64,000 nt of DNA from Camarhynchus parvulus. Lineage: Eukaryota > Chordata > Aves > Passeriformes > Thraupidae. The notes below the pieces were generated by a model. The model was given only the letters and a program-made list of their open reading frames with translations. It was not told where the DNA came from and did no database searches. The position numbers and the translations under genes are program-made. How positions within the stretch are numbered: position 1 is the first letter of the stretch; the number at the start of each line of letters is the position of its first letter. The stretch spans positions 21,995,733 through 22,059,732 of the forward strand of contig NC_044574.1 in assembly GCF_901933205.1 (NCBI RefSeq), written 5' to 3'. This document shows positions 12,509-25,430 of the stretch, piece after piece.

Positions 12509-12921
12509 TAGAGTAACTGTCTGCGTTTTACTTTTAGAAAAAGTTTGAGTATAAAAAACAATATCTGCATGCATTACTGTGAAAGAATTACTCATAAATA
12601 CAGTGACAAACGGCTTGTGTGGTAAAGTATTTTTACTTTCTCTAGTAAATTACTTCCTTTAAAAACAAGATTTTTCTGAGCTTTCTGAACCTTTTTACAG
12701 TAAAACCACCATTTTCTTGACTTACTTTACTCAGAAATAGGATAGAGTGGGTGGAACTTTTGGTTTTTTATATCAAATTTACTCTGTAGTGAGTCTAAGC
12801 TTTGGCTGAAAAAACTGCTGTCAAATGGAAAACAATAATGTAGGAGAAATTCTATTAGGAAATATTCATGATATATAAACTAAATATATAGTCCTTCCAT
12901 GTCAGTTGTTTGAAGAGAGTA

Positions 12922-12973
12922 ATATATTATTATATATTAATATATGATATATACTTATATCATTAATATATTA
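12922..12973. repeat. AT-rich simple repeat
   Basis: Imperfect TATTA/ATATAT units. Confidence 0.8.
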
Positions 12974-13552
12974 AGACATCACTGTCAAATTCAGAGGCAT
13001 CACAGCCCATGCTTCTGCAGAGTCTTCAGGTTAAGCTGGTGCTGTCTGACACCAGACAGCTTTGCAGTTCATGTGTGCATATCGTGTTAGGATGATGTAT
13101 AAAAGATGGTTTCCACAAACTGCCAAGGAACAAAAACTAGATTGTTTCCCCCAACATGTTCCATCCAGTAAGTAAAAACCCATGCAGAAAGGAATTTCTT
13201 AAGTATTCTGTTAAAAAAAAATATTTAAAGTGAATATAGAAGGAACTGCACCTATCCCATACTGCCTTCTTTTCACAGACATTTTATAAAGTCAAGCATC
13301 TCATACAAAAGTGACAAGGAATTCAACAAGGGCAGGACAGTAACAAAGTGTGTGAAAGAGAAAGGATGTTGTCGGCACTGGAAAAATGCCGAAAGGTGGA
13401 GAAGAAAGTTATGAAGATACCATCTGTTATTTTTTTAGCATAAGAAGCACTTTAGGGTATTCTCAATAGTTATAGCTCTTTCTCTGGGAGCATAAAAAAG
13501 GGTTGTTTCTTGGTTTGTGTTTTTATTTTATTCTTTGTTTTGTTTGTTTGTT

Positions 13553-13565
13553 CCCCCCCCCCCCC
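13553..13565. repeat. Homopolymer C run (13 nt)
   Basis: Thirteen consecutive C directly follow a T/G-rich tract (about 13500-13552). The length is prone to sequencing error. Confidence 0.85.
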
Positions 13566-15861
13566 AATTCTTCTTCTGAAATCTTTTTAAAAATAAGTGA
13601 AAAAATTAGTGGGAAATGAGTTCTATGAAACCACCTCTGCTTCCCATCACTACATTTTTTTTAAATTCCATGTCAACTGTTTTAATCAATCTCAATAAAG
13701 ATCTTTTTCCATTATTCCAGTTCTTCAAATGTATATTAAATATATCTATTAATTTATCAAATATCTATTTCTGAGACATATAAAATTTCTGAATAGCAGT
13801 CTGTGTCTTTATAAAAATACAATATAAAATGAGGGAGCAACTGTAACATATATTCAGATTTAGAAAAGAAATATTAACATTAATTCTGCTATTATTCATA
13901 TTTGAAATTTAATCTTTCACAGTTATTGAATGTAGTATTAGTCAGGGTAGATGGAACACATAAAGGAAATTATGAAATGCAAGAAGTATTGAAGATTAAA
14001 AGTATTTTGATATTTAGGCCTATATTCCTGTATGTGAATACAGAGGAATATTGTGGTCATATATGAAAATACCTAGTCTGGTATCTTAAAGGAAAGAAAA
14101 GGGAGAGTCTTGAGAAAAGCTGAAGAGAAAAGAAAGGCAAGAGAAATCATATAAAGTAATAGCTGAGAGGACTAAGATGCATATAAAAATTCACTCCTTA
14201 AGAAACAAGCAGCTTAAAAGCAAAGGATGCTAATGCAAACTGAGGAATGAAATGAGATACGAAATTTACAATGGATAATGCCTCAGACACTGAAGAGTGC
14301 TATGGAAGACCACATGACTAGCTCAAAAATAAAGTGCTATGCAGCATGATCCACAGGGTAGTGATAAATTGCACATAAAAGACAGCACAGAAGAATTTAG
14401 TGCATTTCAAAGGTCAGCTTTCAGCACTATTCTCTACAAAGCCCTTGCTAAAATACAGAAACATTTGCAGAGCAAGCTGTGTGATTTCCAGCAGCCTTAG
14501 GAAGAAATTCACACCGACCTTACATTTTATTCACAAAATATTTTGGAACCAAGAAATATTTACTAAAGCTGGTTATCTGACACAGGGTCTCACATAATCC
14601 ACAGTAATACAATACTGCAGTTGAATCTCAACTCTTTTTCCAAAATGTTTTGTAAAAATTATAAACTCTTAAGATGAATTATCTTTTGAGTCCTCAAACA
14701 TGTAGTCCTTCATAGTAATTTTTGCAAAGATATTAACTGAAACTGTCTTTCACGAATTATGAATTGGAATGCTATAAGTGATGACTTATAATGGTGTCTC
14801 AGCCACATGCTGATCGAAATATTTTATTCTGTTCTTTCCAAATCACCACCTGATTTAGAGCAGACATTTACATTATTTTTGTTATAATGTAATACTTTAT
14901 TTCCTATACTAATAATATTTGATTTAACTTATTTCTATATAATATTCTTGCACATTTGTAGGACGCGACACATTTTTCTGTCATCAACAGATTAATTGCC
15001 ACATTCCTGCTTTTAATACAAATGTCACAATAATAGAAGGATTAATTCTCCACAGATGCAAAAATTTTATGGTGAATATTACACCCTTCTTCTTACTACT
15101 CTTTGTTTTCATTTGCAATTCACTCTAGTTTTTTATGAAAAACATACAACATCTCCTAAAAGTCATAATTCACTAAAGTCATCTAGTTATGCCATGTTTA
15201 TTTAAATGATGCTTTATTATTTACAAGTTTAAATAACTTTTTTAAAAGTATCTCTGCTACATTTCTTTTGAGACTGTCTTGTCGCACTTTCAAACTCATT
15301 TTGAACATTAAAGTAATATTTTGCATCATTATAAAAATTGGATGAGTGGTTAAATGTTTCCCATTAGTCTAAATATTCTGAAAGACTATTTCTAATGAAG
15401 TAATGTTAAAACATAAGAATGAAGAAAAAATATTAATAGAAATAGCTAGGATCTCTTAAGTTAGTGATAAATTCAAAAGAAACAAAAATACTTCTAACTG
15501 ATATTCAACTACAATTTAAGAAAAAAGCCAAATTATGGTACAGCTAGTCTCTAAGGAGCAGCCTGATTTTCTTGGATTATTGTAGCTCTTTCACAAAAAG
15601 AAATGAAGTGAAATCAGCCTTTGTTGTTAACTTAGACAACTTCTTCCCTCAGCCTATTTAAATAAAAGTAATATACACAAAGAGAAAGATAATTAAGATA
15701 AACTACCCTAAAGTTAACAACACCATCCAGATGTTTAAAACTTTCAATTACATTTGAAACAAACAATCGATCAGATCCTTTAGAACCTCCTTAATTTAAA
15801 GACTCTCATCAAATCTTACATATTCCCATTAATACTCATAATTAGCAAAGGGACCAGATAA

Positions 15862-16210
15862 ATATCACAGGATGACACAATGAGTCAGGTTGGAAGGGGT
15901 CACAGGGGTCTTCTGATCCAGGTTCCCAGCTCAGCCAGGGTCATCCCAGAGCACATGGCACAGGATTGTGTCCGGATGGTTCTTGAATATCTCCAGTAAG
16001 AGAGACTCCACAGACTCTCTGTTCCAGTGCTTGGTCACCTGCGCATTTAGGTAGCACTTCCTGTGCATCAGTTTGCCTCTTATCCTACTGCTTTGGTGCC
16101 ACTAAGCAGAGCCTGGCTCCATCCTCTTGACACGTTCCCTTCAGATACTGACATGCATTGATGAAGTTTCCTCTCTGTCGTACATTCCTGAGACTGAGCA
16201 GACCCAATTT
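15862..16210 (-). mobile_element. CR1 LINE 3' fragment
   Basis: On the plus strand it opens with the reverse complement of a CR1 tail ('ATCACAGGATGACACAATGA') and 'GTCAGGTTGGAAGGGGTCAC'. It proceeds through 'GAGACTCCACAGACTCTCTG' and 'GTTCCAGTGCTTGGTCACC' and ends near 'TGAGACTGAGCAGACCCA'. These are the standard landmarks of the CR1 3' non-coding region and the end of its ORF2 flank. It is 5' truncated. Confidence 0.9.
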
Positions 16211-16619
16211 TAATCTTTAAGGTTGTATTTTTATTTTGAAATGCCTTGTTATATTTTTTTCCTTTTCAACTCAGTTGGAAACACAGTTCAAAAACTGCTG
16301 CAAAATTGAAGTACTGAATTTCTCTTTATAACAACAGATATGATAAAAGTGCCAAAATCATAAATACACTACATTTCTCAGTAGTCTAACATTCAGTGTC
16401 AGTGGGATTGTGTTTTGTCTGACAGAAAGAAAGGCAGCTCAAATCTCATGTAAGTTTCACTCTCCCAAACATCCCATGCTGAGCATCACTTCATTCAGGG
16501 CAAGCACTGTTTCCTTAGATCAGTATTGCTCCTCTTGTTGGCTTCTTGTTTCAGTTTATGCCTGTTGTGTTTCACCCTGACAACATTCACCACTAGGAAG
16601 TGTCTTGCCTGAACTTGAT
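16211..16619. other. Non-coding DNA between two CR1 pieces
   Basis: No feature recognised. Part of it may be diverged CR1 linking the neighbouring fragments. Confidence 0.5.
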
Positions 16620-16935
16620 GTAGTTCATAAGAATTTGCCATCTGTCAAAGGACCTAAAATAGATCCTTGTCACTAGATGAAGTTTTACTGAAGGGAAGGA
16701 ACATTCATTTCTCTGGACCTCCTACATGTGCTCCTGTTTTTACACATCAGGAGGTTGTTGGCCTGCTTTGCTGCCACGACAAGATGCTGTCTTATGCCCA
16801 GCTTGGCATCTACCAGCAACCCTAAGTTCTTCTCAGCAGAGATGCCCCCCTGCCAGCCAGGGACCAGTCTGTATCATTATTAGAAATGTTTCAGCGCTGT
16901 GACCACATGCAGACCTCTAATTCTTGCTGTTTGTT
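16620..16935 (-). mobile_element. CR1 LINE fragment, end of ORF2 region
   Basis: The minus strand matches a CR1 interior at the end of the reverse-transcriptase ORF. Plus-strand landmarks are 'TCTCTGGACCTCCTACATG' (16711-16729), 'CAGGAGGTTGTTGGCCTGC' (16748-16766), 'GCCCAGCTTGGCATCTACCA' (16797-16816) and 'AAGTTCTTCTCAGCAGAGATG' (about 16825-16845). The order corresponds to the same segment as in the copy at 48955-49395, so these are two copies of related subfamilies. The fragment lacks a CR1 3' tail. It may have been separated from 15862-16210 by decay. Confidence 0.8.
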
Positions 16936-17480
16936 TCCCAGGTGTGAAAGACTGGAGAAAATTATTACTTGCTCAAAACAACAGAAGTGAGGGTGAGGGG
17001 TTGTGAGGGAAGGCAATGCAAGTTCTGTGAAAAGTGGGATGTGCTCTACCCCGCACCCCCTGGAGCCTCCAGTGCAGCCCAGAGTGGCTGTCAGTCACTG
17101 GCACACCTGAAGGCCCAGCTGAAGGGGAGGACCTGGGACACCAAAGCAGATAAAAGCAGTTTCACAAAGACACACATGGTCATGGCCCATTGTTTTGGAT
17201 TTTATAGTAGTTGAGAACATGCTGGATTTCAAACAGTAGATAATAATTTTTGTCTGTATCTGCTGTGGTCAGTGCCAGGAGCCCTGCCCTGTGTCATATC
17301 ACTTTCAAGGTTGAGCACCCTGCCTTTATCAGGGTTTCCAACCCTCTCCAAGCACCTGTTCTCCAGGTCTGTGCCTTTCGAACATGCTCCCTACCACTAG
17401 CTCCCAGCTACTACCAGGCATCAGCTGAAAGCAAAAGTTTGAAGCACCCTTTTTTTCAGGAGTAGCTGAAAGTTGTCATT
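16936..17480. other. Unexplained GC-rich patch
   Basis: It is clearly richer in GC than surrounding DNA, especially 17030-17150 and 17265-17460. It holds open frames of 81 codons (16969-17214) and 71 codons (17250-17465) on the plus strand. Neither shows a domain I recognise. No LTR ends, CR1 landmarks or target duplications were found. It could be a diverged LTR, an exon-like relic or a short CpG-poor GC island. Confidence 0.4.
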
Positions 17481-20400
17481 CAAAACTAGAATTTTAGAGA
17501 AGGACAAAGCCTGTGATATCTTCCCTTCTGCAGCAGCAGCGGGCAGCCCCCCTTACCCCCAGGTTTCCTAGAAGAGCCATTCCCTATGTGCCTTGCCCTT
17601 GTGCAGGTTATGTTGCTATGTGATATTTTTTTTAGGTGAAATTTTTCTTTTGCCCAAGTTTTAGGGTCTAAATACAGATTCTCTGATCTTTGCTTCTCTT
17701 TACTTGAAAGGAAACCTGCTGGGTGACAAAAACATTCACTGTAAAACACAGTATAGTCCATCCGTGGTTAACGCAGCCCCAGCAGGAATTTCACCACCAG
17801 AAATCTCACTGCAAGCTGACATTTCCTATGAAAATAAATGCCTTTTTCTAATTGAATTAAGAAGTATAAATAAAAAAATTACAATTATGCCAATTCTGTA
17901 GAAAATCAACACTTAAAAGACAGTGAAAAATGAAATTTAAGTTACATAGCAGTTTTACCGAGGGAAAAACAAAGTCACAAAGGTTCTTACCAAAACATTG
18001 CACCAGCACAATGCTTGGAGATTTTCACCAAATAATTCCTAAACCTGTCTAGTCCTGTCTGTTTCATCATCTTGTAAAAGAATCTGAAGGGATGTGGGGG
18101 AATTAGGAAGGAGGCCTCAGTGAAGCATAAATTGCAAATTCCTTTCTTAGCAGGAAGATCTAATTGCATTAAGTAACAGCACAGTTTTACAAACCATCAG
18201 TGACCTGAAATGTGAGGCACTTCATTTTGGGAAAGGCACTTCACAGAAATGTGTGCAATTGCAGACAAGCAAAATATCATGAACAACCATGAAACTGGGC
18301 AAAACAAAGGGTCTCCATGGAAAAATTAAACACTCCACCAGAAGGGACTTAAAACTGTAAGAAACCACTGAAGAATACATATACCTAATCAGAGTCTGGC
18401 AAATAAATGTAAGTTAATGAAGATACAAATTTTCACTATCTCACTAGGGAAAAAAATAAAATAAATCAGTCATTGTGATAAGAAGTAATGCTTGAAATTA
18501 TATAGCAGGGACAATAAATATTAATTAATGTAATTCTGGAGAAAAGTGACTGTAGAGAGATTTAAACCAAAATTAAATACCTAAGCTAAGACTCTGTCAG
18601 TCAACACACCTTCAGAGGTATTCAGAAATACTCTGATAAAATCATGCACATTCTTTAAGACTGATAAATTTGAGACTTTGTTCTTGAAACTATGTTAGTC
18701 ACACCAGGAAACTTTTATTTCTGAGGAATCCAACACAGATACTGAGAAAACAAGATGCTAAATAAATAATTTATATTGTTGTTATAAGACTGGGATATGA
18801 AAGTGGTAAACAGATCCAAGAAAATTAAGAAAAATTAAGAAAAAAAAAAGTGTATTCACGTTTCTTTTCAGTAATGATCTATAGGCCTGTTTTGAAAATA
18901 AATGCAATACATATATCAGGTAATATACCCCATACCTGAAGACAGAGGTAAGCTTTGGATCCTAAAAAAATTATTAGGATGAAAGTTAAATTAAAGTCAA
19001 GGAAGTTTCTTTTCAACTAATTTAAGGCTTTTTCAACTAATTTAAGGCCCTGAAGTGATCTGCAGGGGATAAAATTATGTAAAGTTTCATTAAATAGTAT
19101 TCAGAATGTCATCAATAAAATAGTATAACATGATATAACAGTCAAAAATACATATTTTGGCATAAAAAAGGAACTTAAAGTAATATGTTGCAGTAGGCTA
19201 TTATCTTTCAAGAGTATCCCTCAGGAAGTAGTTTTAGGGTATAATGTTGCTACACCACTTTTCCGAACAAATATTTATGTAAAATCTAGTGGAAAAAATA
19301 CACTTTATACTCACGGTCAGAATGTATTGAAGTTGCTGAGTGCATATACAAAACATTAGAGAAATAATGATCTTGATAAACACTTTTTTTGCAAAATCTC
19401 AGTGGAACTAATTTTCAATAGCAAATTTACTAAAATTAAATTTTCTCTAAGTATTAACCAAACATTTATTTTTGCCCATTCTATGATATTTTATTGAGAA
19501 ACTCAGAAGTGCTTAGTCATGATTTCCCAGTATGAATTTTATACCTTATTCCCTTTTTAACTTATAATAATTTTAATAATGACTTGTAATAATGAATTGT
19601 GCAGAAAAGCGCATGGTCCATTTATTGTATGAAATACTTAATTGCAGAGCAAGAAGCAGTGCCATAAAAGGAAATTTAAAAATACAATAAGTGCAGCAAC
19701 TCAGAGAGGCTGGAATTGCAGTTTTACTTTTCAGTACTCTTGATATAAGTCAATGGTTTTTTAAAACATTTTTTCCCAATGTCTTGAAGCAAGATTTTAT
19801 GAGAAACCAAGCTTTATAAACAGCACATAACAGTGAGAATACATTTATTTCAGAGGACTATGGAACCATAATACTAACTACATTTAAGAAGACTTTTATT
19901 TAATGTTCTTGATTCTAATCAGTATTAAGTAATAAAACTATTTTCAACATTGTACTGAAGTGTGTGTCCATCTGAGTTGAACTCAAAAGACTTCACAGGT
20001 GTTCATAAATTGTAAATCAAAATGTTGAGAAACTGATATTTAAATGGATTTGATTTTAATTTAAACTCATGGGAAAACTTTCAGTTTTGGTCAGCACAAA
20101 ATCAAAGATGGAAAACACAAAGTGTAAGGTCTGGGACAATTTGTACTCACAATATTTCTTGTGGTTAAATCAGTGAAACAAAATAATAATATGTATATCT
20201 TCAAAAACAACAGGGTTTTTACTTGTGAGAGACTCTTACAGGATAATGGCTTACTCAGTGTTTCATGAAGTTACACCTACACATTCAAAAAGAAATGGAA
20301 TCTAGGGTTAATAGATTGAATCTAGATTAAAGTTATTTCTTCTTTCTTTTTCAAAAAACATGTTTTCTAATGTCTATAAACAAGAAGAAAAAAAAATTCA

Positions 20401-23400
20401 AGTCACACAAATGAGGGAAAAGGTTCATGTATTTAATCATCTAAATTCAGTGTTTATCTAAACTTGGTACCTTTCCCTGTTCAAAAACCCTTGGGATAGA
20501 AAAGGAAAAATGACAATATCCTTTTAGCTTTAAATTTTGTTTCTCCATAGTTGGACTATCAGATACCTAATGCAGCTATTTTTAATAGGTTTTAATCTTA
20601 CTGTAGGAGAAGTGCCACTACAAAGAGATACTATCAAACTACATTCCTGTAACAATTTATTCTGCTACATGTCAGAGAATTAAAGTATGCAAATTAAAAA
20701 GTAATCAAAATTGTATTGCAAGTAGAATTCAGGTTCTCAAACTAGAAGAAATGTACCAGAAACAAAAGCTGAAAACTACAGAGAAGAAATAAGACAAGGA
20801 AGAAAAATGATTTGTCATCACTGTACTTTTATCAGTGTTTCAGAACTGAGTATTTAAAATAGCAATTAAAAAATGCAAAAAGGCATGGTATATATTATTG
20901 CTGCATGGTTATTAAGGGTTTTTTTTAAAGATTCATGTTGGTAAAAATTGGGAAAGTGCCTTTGGACTGATTCATATATAGGTATGTAGTAGATTGAATT
21001 GTGGCATTTCCCCACCACAGTTGTTCCCAAATTCTTATCCTGTGCTGGAAAATGTTGACTAAGGCATGATTTACCACTTTCTTTATAATATTTATAGATT
21101 AAGACATATAGAACATGCTCTGTGTTGCTACTCCAGCATTTCTATTATTGATACCTGATGGAAATTGAGGCTATCAATGTTTCTCAGTACTTCATAGTAA
21201 TGGTTTTTTTTTGAATAAGGTTACCAAAAGTGGTTCAGGTCTAATACATGTGGAATATCTGACCCTCAAAATCTAGCCTGTTTTTAAATACATGAGATGT
21301 CTATAAACAGAGAAAATATTTTACAAATTATAAAATGTACATAACTCCCCAACGTTTTCATTACAGTAGTGTGAAAATGCTCAGTATTTTCCAATAGGGC
21401 CAAGAATTTAGTTGTATGTGAAAGCATATTCATTCCTCTTGCAGATATTGGCACATAATAGCTTTACTCAGCACATCTGGGAACTACTGAAAGAGTTTCA
21501 TCCTACCAAGCATGTATTCACATCCTTAATAGCCACTTGATGTTTAAGCACCTACTTAATTCAGATAGATTAAGTGTAAATATAATTAAGTGCTGGAATT
21601 AAAATACGTCATCATATAATTGTATAAAAGAGCTAAATATGTGATTCTTATTTTTCATATCTTACACCTTTTGTGTTTCTAGAAAACAGGAAATTATTTT
21701 ATACTCTGATATATAATAGATTGACTGCTTTCCCTGTTTAATTGTGCATATATCCAGCTGTTTGTGTCCATTGATTCAGTGAGTACTGTACTTGAGGCAC
21801 CTGACCAAGCAATAAACTTTTGTTGTTAATGTGACAGACAAGGAACCACCATCTGTATATTATGTTCTGTCAGATATCCAGCATATATATATTTACAGCA
21901 CCATAGTTATACTGTGTGCACATATTAACAACCAGAAAAATAGCTCAATAATTGCAATGTTTGGACTATTTTGCATAATAGCTGCATCATGACTATCTTG
22001 TTGTCTTCTTTTTTAAAAATCTGGTATTATAACTCATCATTAAGCTGAAAAATTCTTACTGTCTGAAGTTATATTTGGATATTTAAAAATGTCTTAAGCA
22101 GATATTTTTTTATCCATTCTTATACCTGCACACAATTAAAAATAGGAATTTTCATCCTAATTCCACTCTCGAAGAGATAGCTGACATTTGAGTTCAAATG
22201 TATATTTAAAAAAAAACATCAAAAGGATCTTCTTGCATTCTCATTCTCTAAAAGTAAGGGAAGCTTTGGAAGCTGCCTCTAAGGAGAAAAAAATGCTTTC
22301 TTCTTTTTTGTACAGTTTAACCCTATTAAATAAATCCTCTGATGGTGACTTACTTTTATTCATGTTAGAATAAATCTAGTGTCACTTCAATTAAGTTGAA
22401 CTGAATTATACTAAATTTTTAAAGGGATAAAAAGTAGGTTTTCACTTCTCGCATATCTAAAATAACAGTAGGTCTTTGTCTCCTATCTATTGCAGTTTTC
22501 AATTAAATTATTTTCAAAACAGGTTGTCTCTATCAGCTTTAGTGTAGTTGTTAACCTAACTGAATTCAGTGTGGGATTAAAAATCAAGTGAAAATTAAGG
22601 ATGTGAATACATGCTTTGTAGGACAGAATTCAAATGGGGAATGATTAAGTTCCCATGTGATGAAGCACTTTTTTCTTAAAAACAAGTAGAAAGGGTCAAT
22701 AGGCCTACCCATGCAGAATTATCTAGCCAAACTTGAAACTTTCAATTCTGACCTCACAGTAAAGTCACTTCATTTGACAAAACTACAGATTTTAGAGGAC
22801 CAAAGGCTTTCTTTTTCATGTTTAAAATACATGACCTTTTCACGAGGCTCTCCAGAGACATCACTAATTCCCTAAAAGTTTTTATGACTCCTCAGGGCGC
22901 AGGGGTGGCTGGTAGATCCTAAAATCTGAAATATTATAATTAAAAATGTTTTTAAAACACCCTGATAATTAAAAAGACAAATTATTTTTGTGAAAGACAT
23001 AGATTATTTGAGCTATTTTTCATACAGCAGATACCTAAGAAAGAAATTGCAGTGATAGACAGCAGATATGTTGTATATTGCTCCTTCTTTGCAGTAAGAC
23101 AGAAGAACCCCAGAAATAAAATTCCTGAAATATAGCGCAGAACTTTGTCATTGTATCCATCAGAGGATAATTAATTCCCTAAAGGAGTCTGCCAAACTTC
23201 CTAACAAAAATATCCATACAATCTATGCTTCAATCGCAGCCAAATTCTTTCAATTATATGAAGACTAACTGGAACATCAGCAGCCTCTCCAGTGGGCTAT
23301 TCCAATTTCATTACTTTTATGCCAGTAGATGACAGCTTGTTGTTGAAATTGATCTCTTTTATAAGGTTCATAACATACTCTTCAAATTACTGTGCATCTT

Positions 23401-25129
23401 CAGATTTTCTTCTTTTCTCAAAGGTCTTAAGAAAGGTTAATAACATCAACAATACAGTCTTGGTTAAAGTAGCAGTACTTAAAAGAATAGCTTTCCCTAA
23501 ATTATGGTTTTGGTCGTATACTATCAACTGGCAAGGTCAGATTCTGTCATCCTTATGTTTCTGCTTATTTACCTACATGATCAGTGATTCCAATTATCTT
23601 TTAGAAACAACTCAAAAAGCAAGATATTCCTTAGCTGTAAATAAGCCTGGCAAAACTTGGAACCCCTGCCTATCGAAATGGTCAGAACTTCTCAAGGTCT
23701 ATCTGGTGCTATGCTTGAACTGCTCTTGGTCCTTCAATTTCAGCTAATGATTAGTCCTTCAGCTAATAGACTTTAAATCTAACAAGGATCTTTCTACACT
23801 ATAGCTGCAGTCACTATAGACATGAACATTTTAAAGTTCTTTTAAAATACACATGCATATACTTTCAAATGAAATCTGTTTATTTATAAAACCTCGCTTA
23901 ATATCTTCATAATAGAGTGAATAGAATTTTTAAATGAAAAAATTCTGAATAATATAAACATAAATATAAACAATAACGTTTCTGAAAAGCAGAATTCCCA
24001 TCAATGCCATCTGGAAGCAAGCTAGTAGTCAAATTTATTTAGAATTCTTTTAAAGCGGCTTCAAACATTGCCAGCTTTTGGCATTTGTGCTGGAATTTTT
24101 CATGATTGGTGTTGGCTTAGGGTGTGTGTTTTGGGAAAACTTCAGCGGAAATTGTTCAACTATCTTTGACATGTGAGTTAAGAAAAAAGGCATAATTTGG
24201 TCAATATAATAAAGCTGGCAATCTTTTCCTTGTAAAACTTCAATGCCTCCAATCTTTGGAGCAGAAGCCGATATTTGGAATGGCAGTTTCTATCGTATTT
24301 ATCTTTCTTCTTTTTTCTTCATGAACTTGACCAAACTATGGCCAAATTATAAGAAGCCAATCTACTAAAGACTGCTCAGTCATGAGTTATTTCATTGAAT
24401 TTTTCTACTGTTGTGCCTACATGATCATTTAATATGTCCAAGCTTCTCACAGGTCACAGCACTGACTAAAATGTCATTTAGTATACTGTGCCTCTACTTC
24501 CTTCAGAAAGCCATTGGACATGTTCCAGTCCTAAACTGAAAGTACTAAGAATCTGAATTTGTTAAAGAGAACTTTAAATGCCCTGGCTTGACACAAGGTC
24601 TGAGTCTGACACCTAATTAATTTCTCTTCTTAATGAAGCAAAAGAAATTTCATAGTGATACAGAGGAGTCACACAGACATGAGGAACAAATTTTGGAGTG
24701 CATCAGCTAAGAGAGAATGTAAGAATGAGAAACAAGATCTGTTAAAGTAAGAAGATAGGATTAGGGAAACAAATGGGGACATGTTGGACAAGAAAAATGA
24801 ATTATGATCTGCTGGGACAAAGAGCACAAGCTAAGAAAAGCACTAAATCCATACATAGATCAGCACAAGGCCTGTTTAAGAATGGCTGGAAAAAGAGAGA
24901 GGAACAATGAATACACTAAAAACACATTTATGATAACATCTGAATTTTCAACTAAGATATAGAAAGTAACCTTGTGTTAGTTCATATAATATGCAGGGAT
25001 CTGAACACTTGCTTTTAAAGCCACAAATTTATATTTAACATTCTATTCTATGATTTTTTTTTAAATTAAAGTGGGCCTTTATCAACAAGTTATCTGATAT
25101 GTAAGTGATTTCCAATCACACCAGCTTGG
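17481..25129. other. Long repeat-poor AT-rich non-coding block
   Basis: About 7.6 kb in which I recognise no transposable element or gene. The longest frame, 151 codons at 23292-23747 on the plus strand, is hydrophobic/aromatic with no recognised domain. A small tandem duplication is at 19009-19047. The minus strand around 23200-24640 gives scattered coding-like runs broken by stops, too weak to call. Confidence 0.6.
19009..19047. repeat. Tandem duplication of a 19-20 bp unit
   Basis: Two adjacent copies of CTTTTCAACTAATTTAAGG, the second with one extra T. Confidence 0.9.
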
Positions 25130-25430
25130 AAGTTAATACAGACTTGCTGCCTTCATGGTTGCATCCTCTACTTTAGAGATCATGAAGTTATCCTTTGGCT
25201 AATTGCAGAATATCTTTGATGTTTTGCAGTTTCCTGTATTTGTTACCCAACAGATGTCCAGCTCATTGTAGTCACCCTTGAGCAAATTATCTTGTTGTCC
25301 TGAGTTTTAATACTTGCCCAGTAGTGTTTTTATTTGTTTTGCTGTTGCTCTCTTCAGTCCTCAGGGTCTGCAGCAGATGCTTATTATAGTTTCTCTTTTG
25401 TCTTCACTATTATTCTGTCTGTATGTGAAA
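25130..25430 (-). mobile_element. Old CR1 LINE fragment, endonuclease region
   Basis: On the plus strand 'CCCAACAGATGTCCAGCTCAT' followed by 'GTAGTCACCCTTGAG' (about 25246-25282) and 'CAGTCCTCAGGGTCTGCAGCAG' in part (about 25355-25376) match the reverse complement of the 5' portion of CR1 ORF2. That portion encodes the apurinic endonuclease-like domain. The frame is destroyed by stops and indels. Finding this upstream portion is unusual, because most CR1 copies here keep only the 3' end. The assignment rests on remembered landmarks. Confidence 0.5.

Larger units (their letters stand above)
12509..15861. other. AT-rich non-coding DNA, no gene seen
   Basis: It contains an AT-dinucleotide-rich tract (12922-12973) and a 13-nt C run (13553-13565). 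No open frame above 65 codons and no recognised repeat family. Confidence 0.7.

Noticed and set aside
12131..12595. Five overlapping frames (76-127 codons) suggesting a small gene
   Set aside because: They coincide with an LTR-type repeat of lower AT content, where stops are rarer in all frames.
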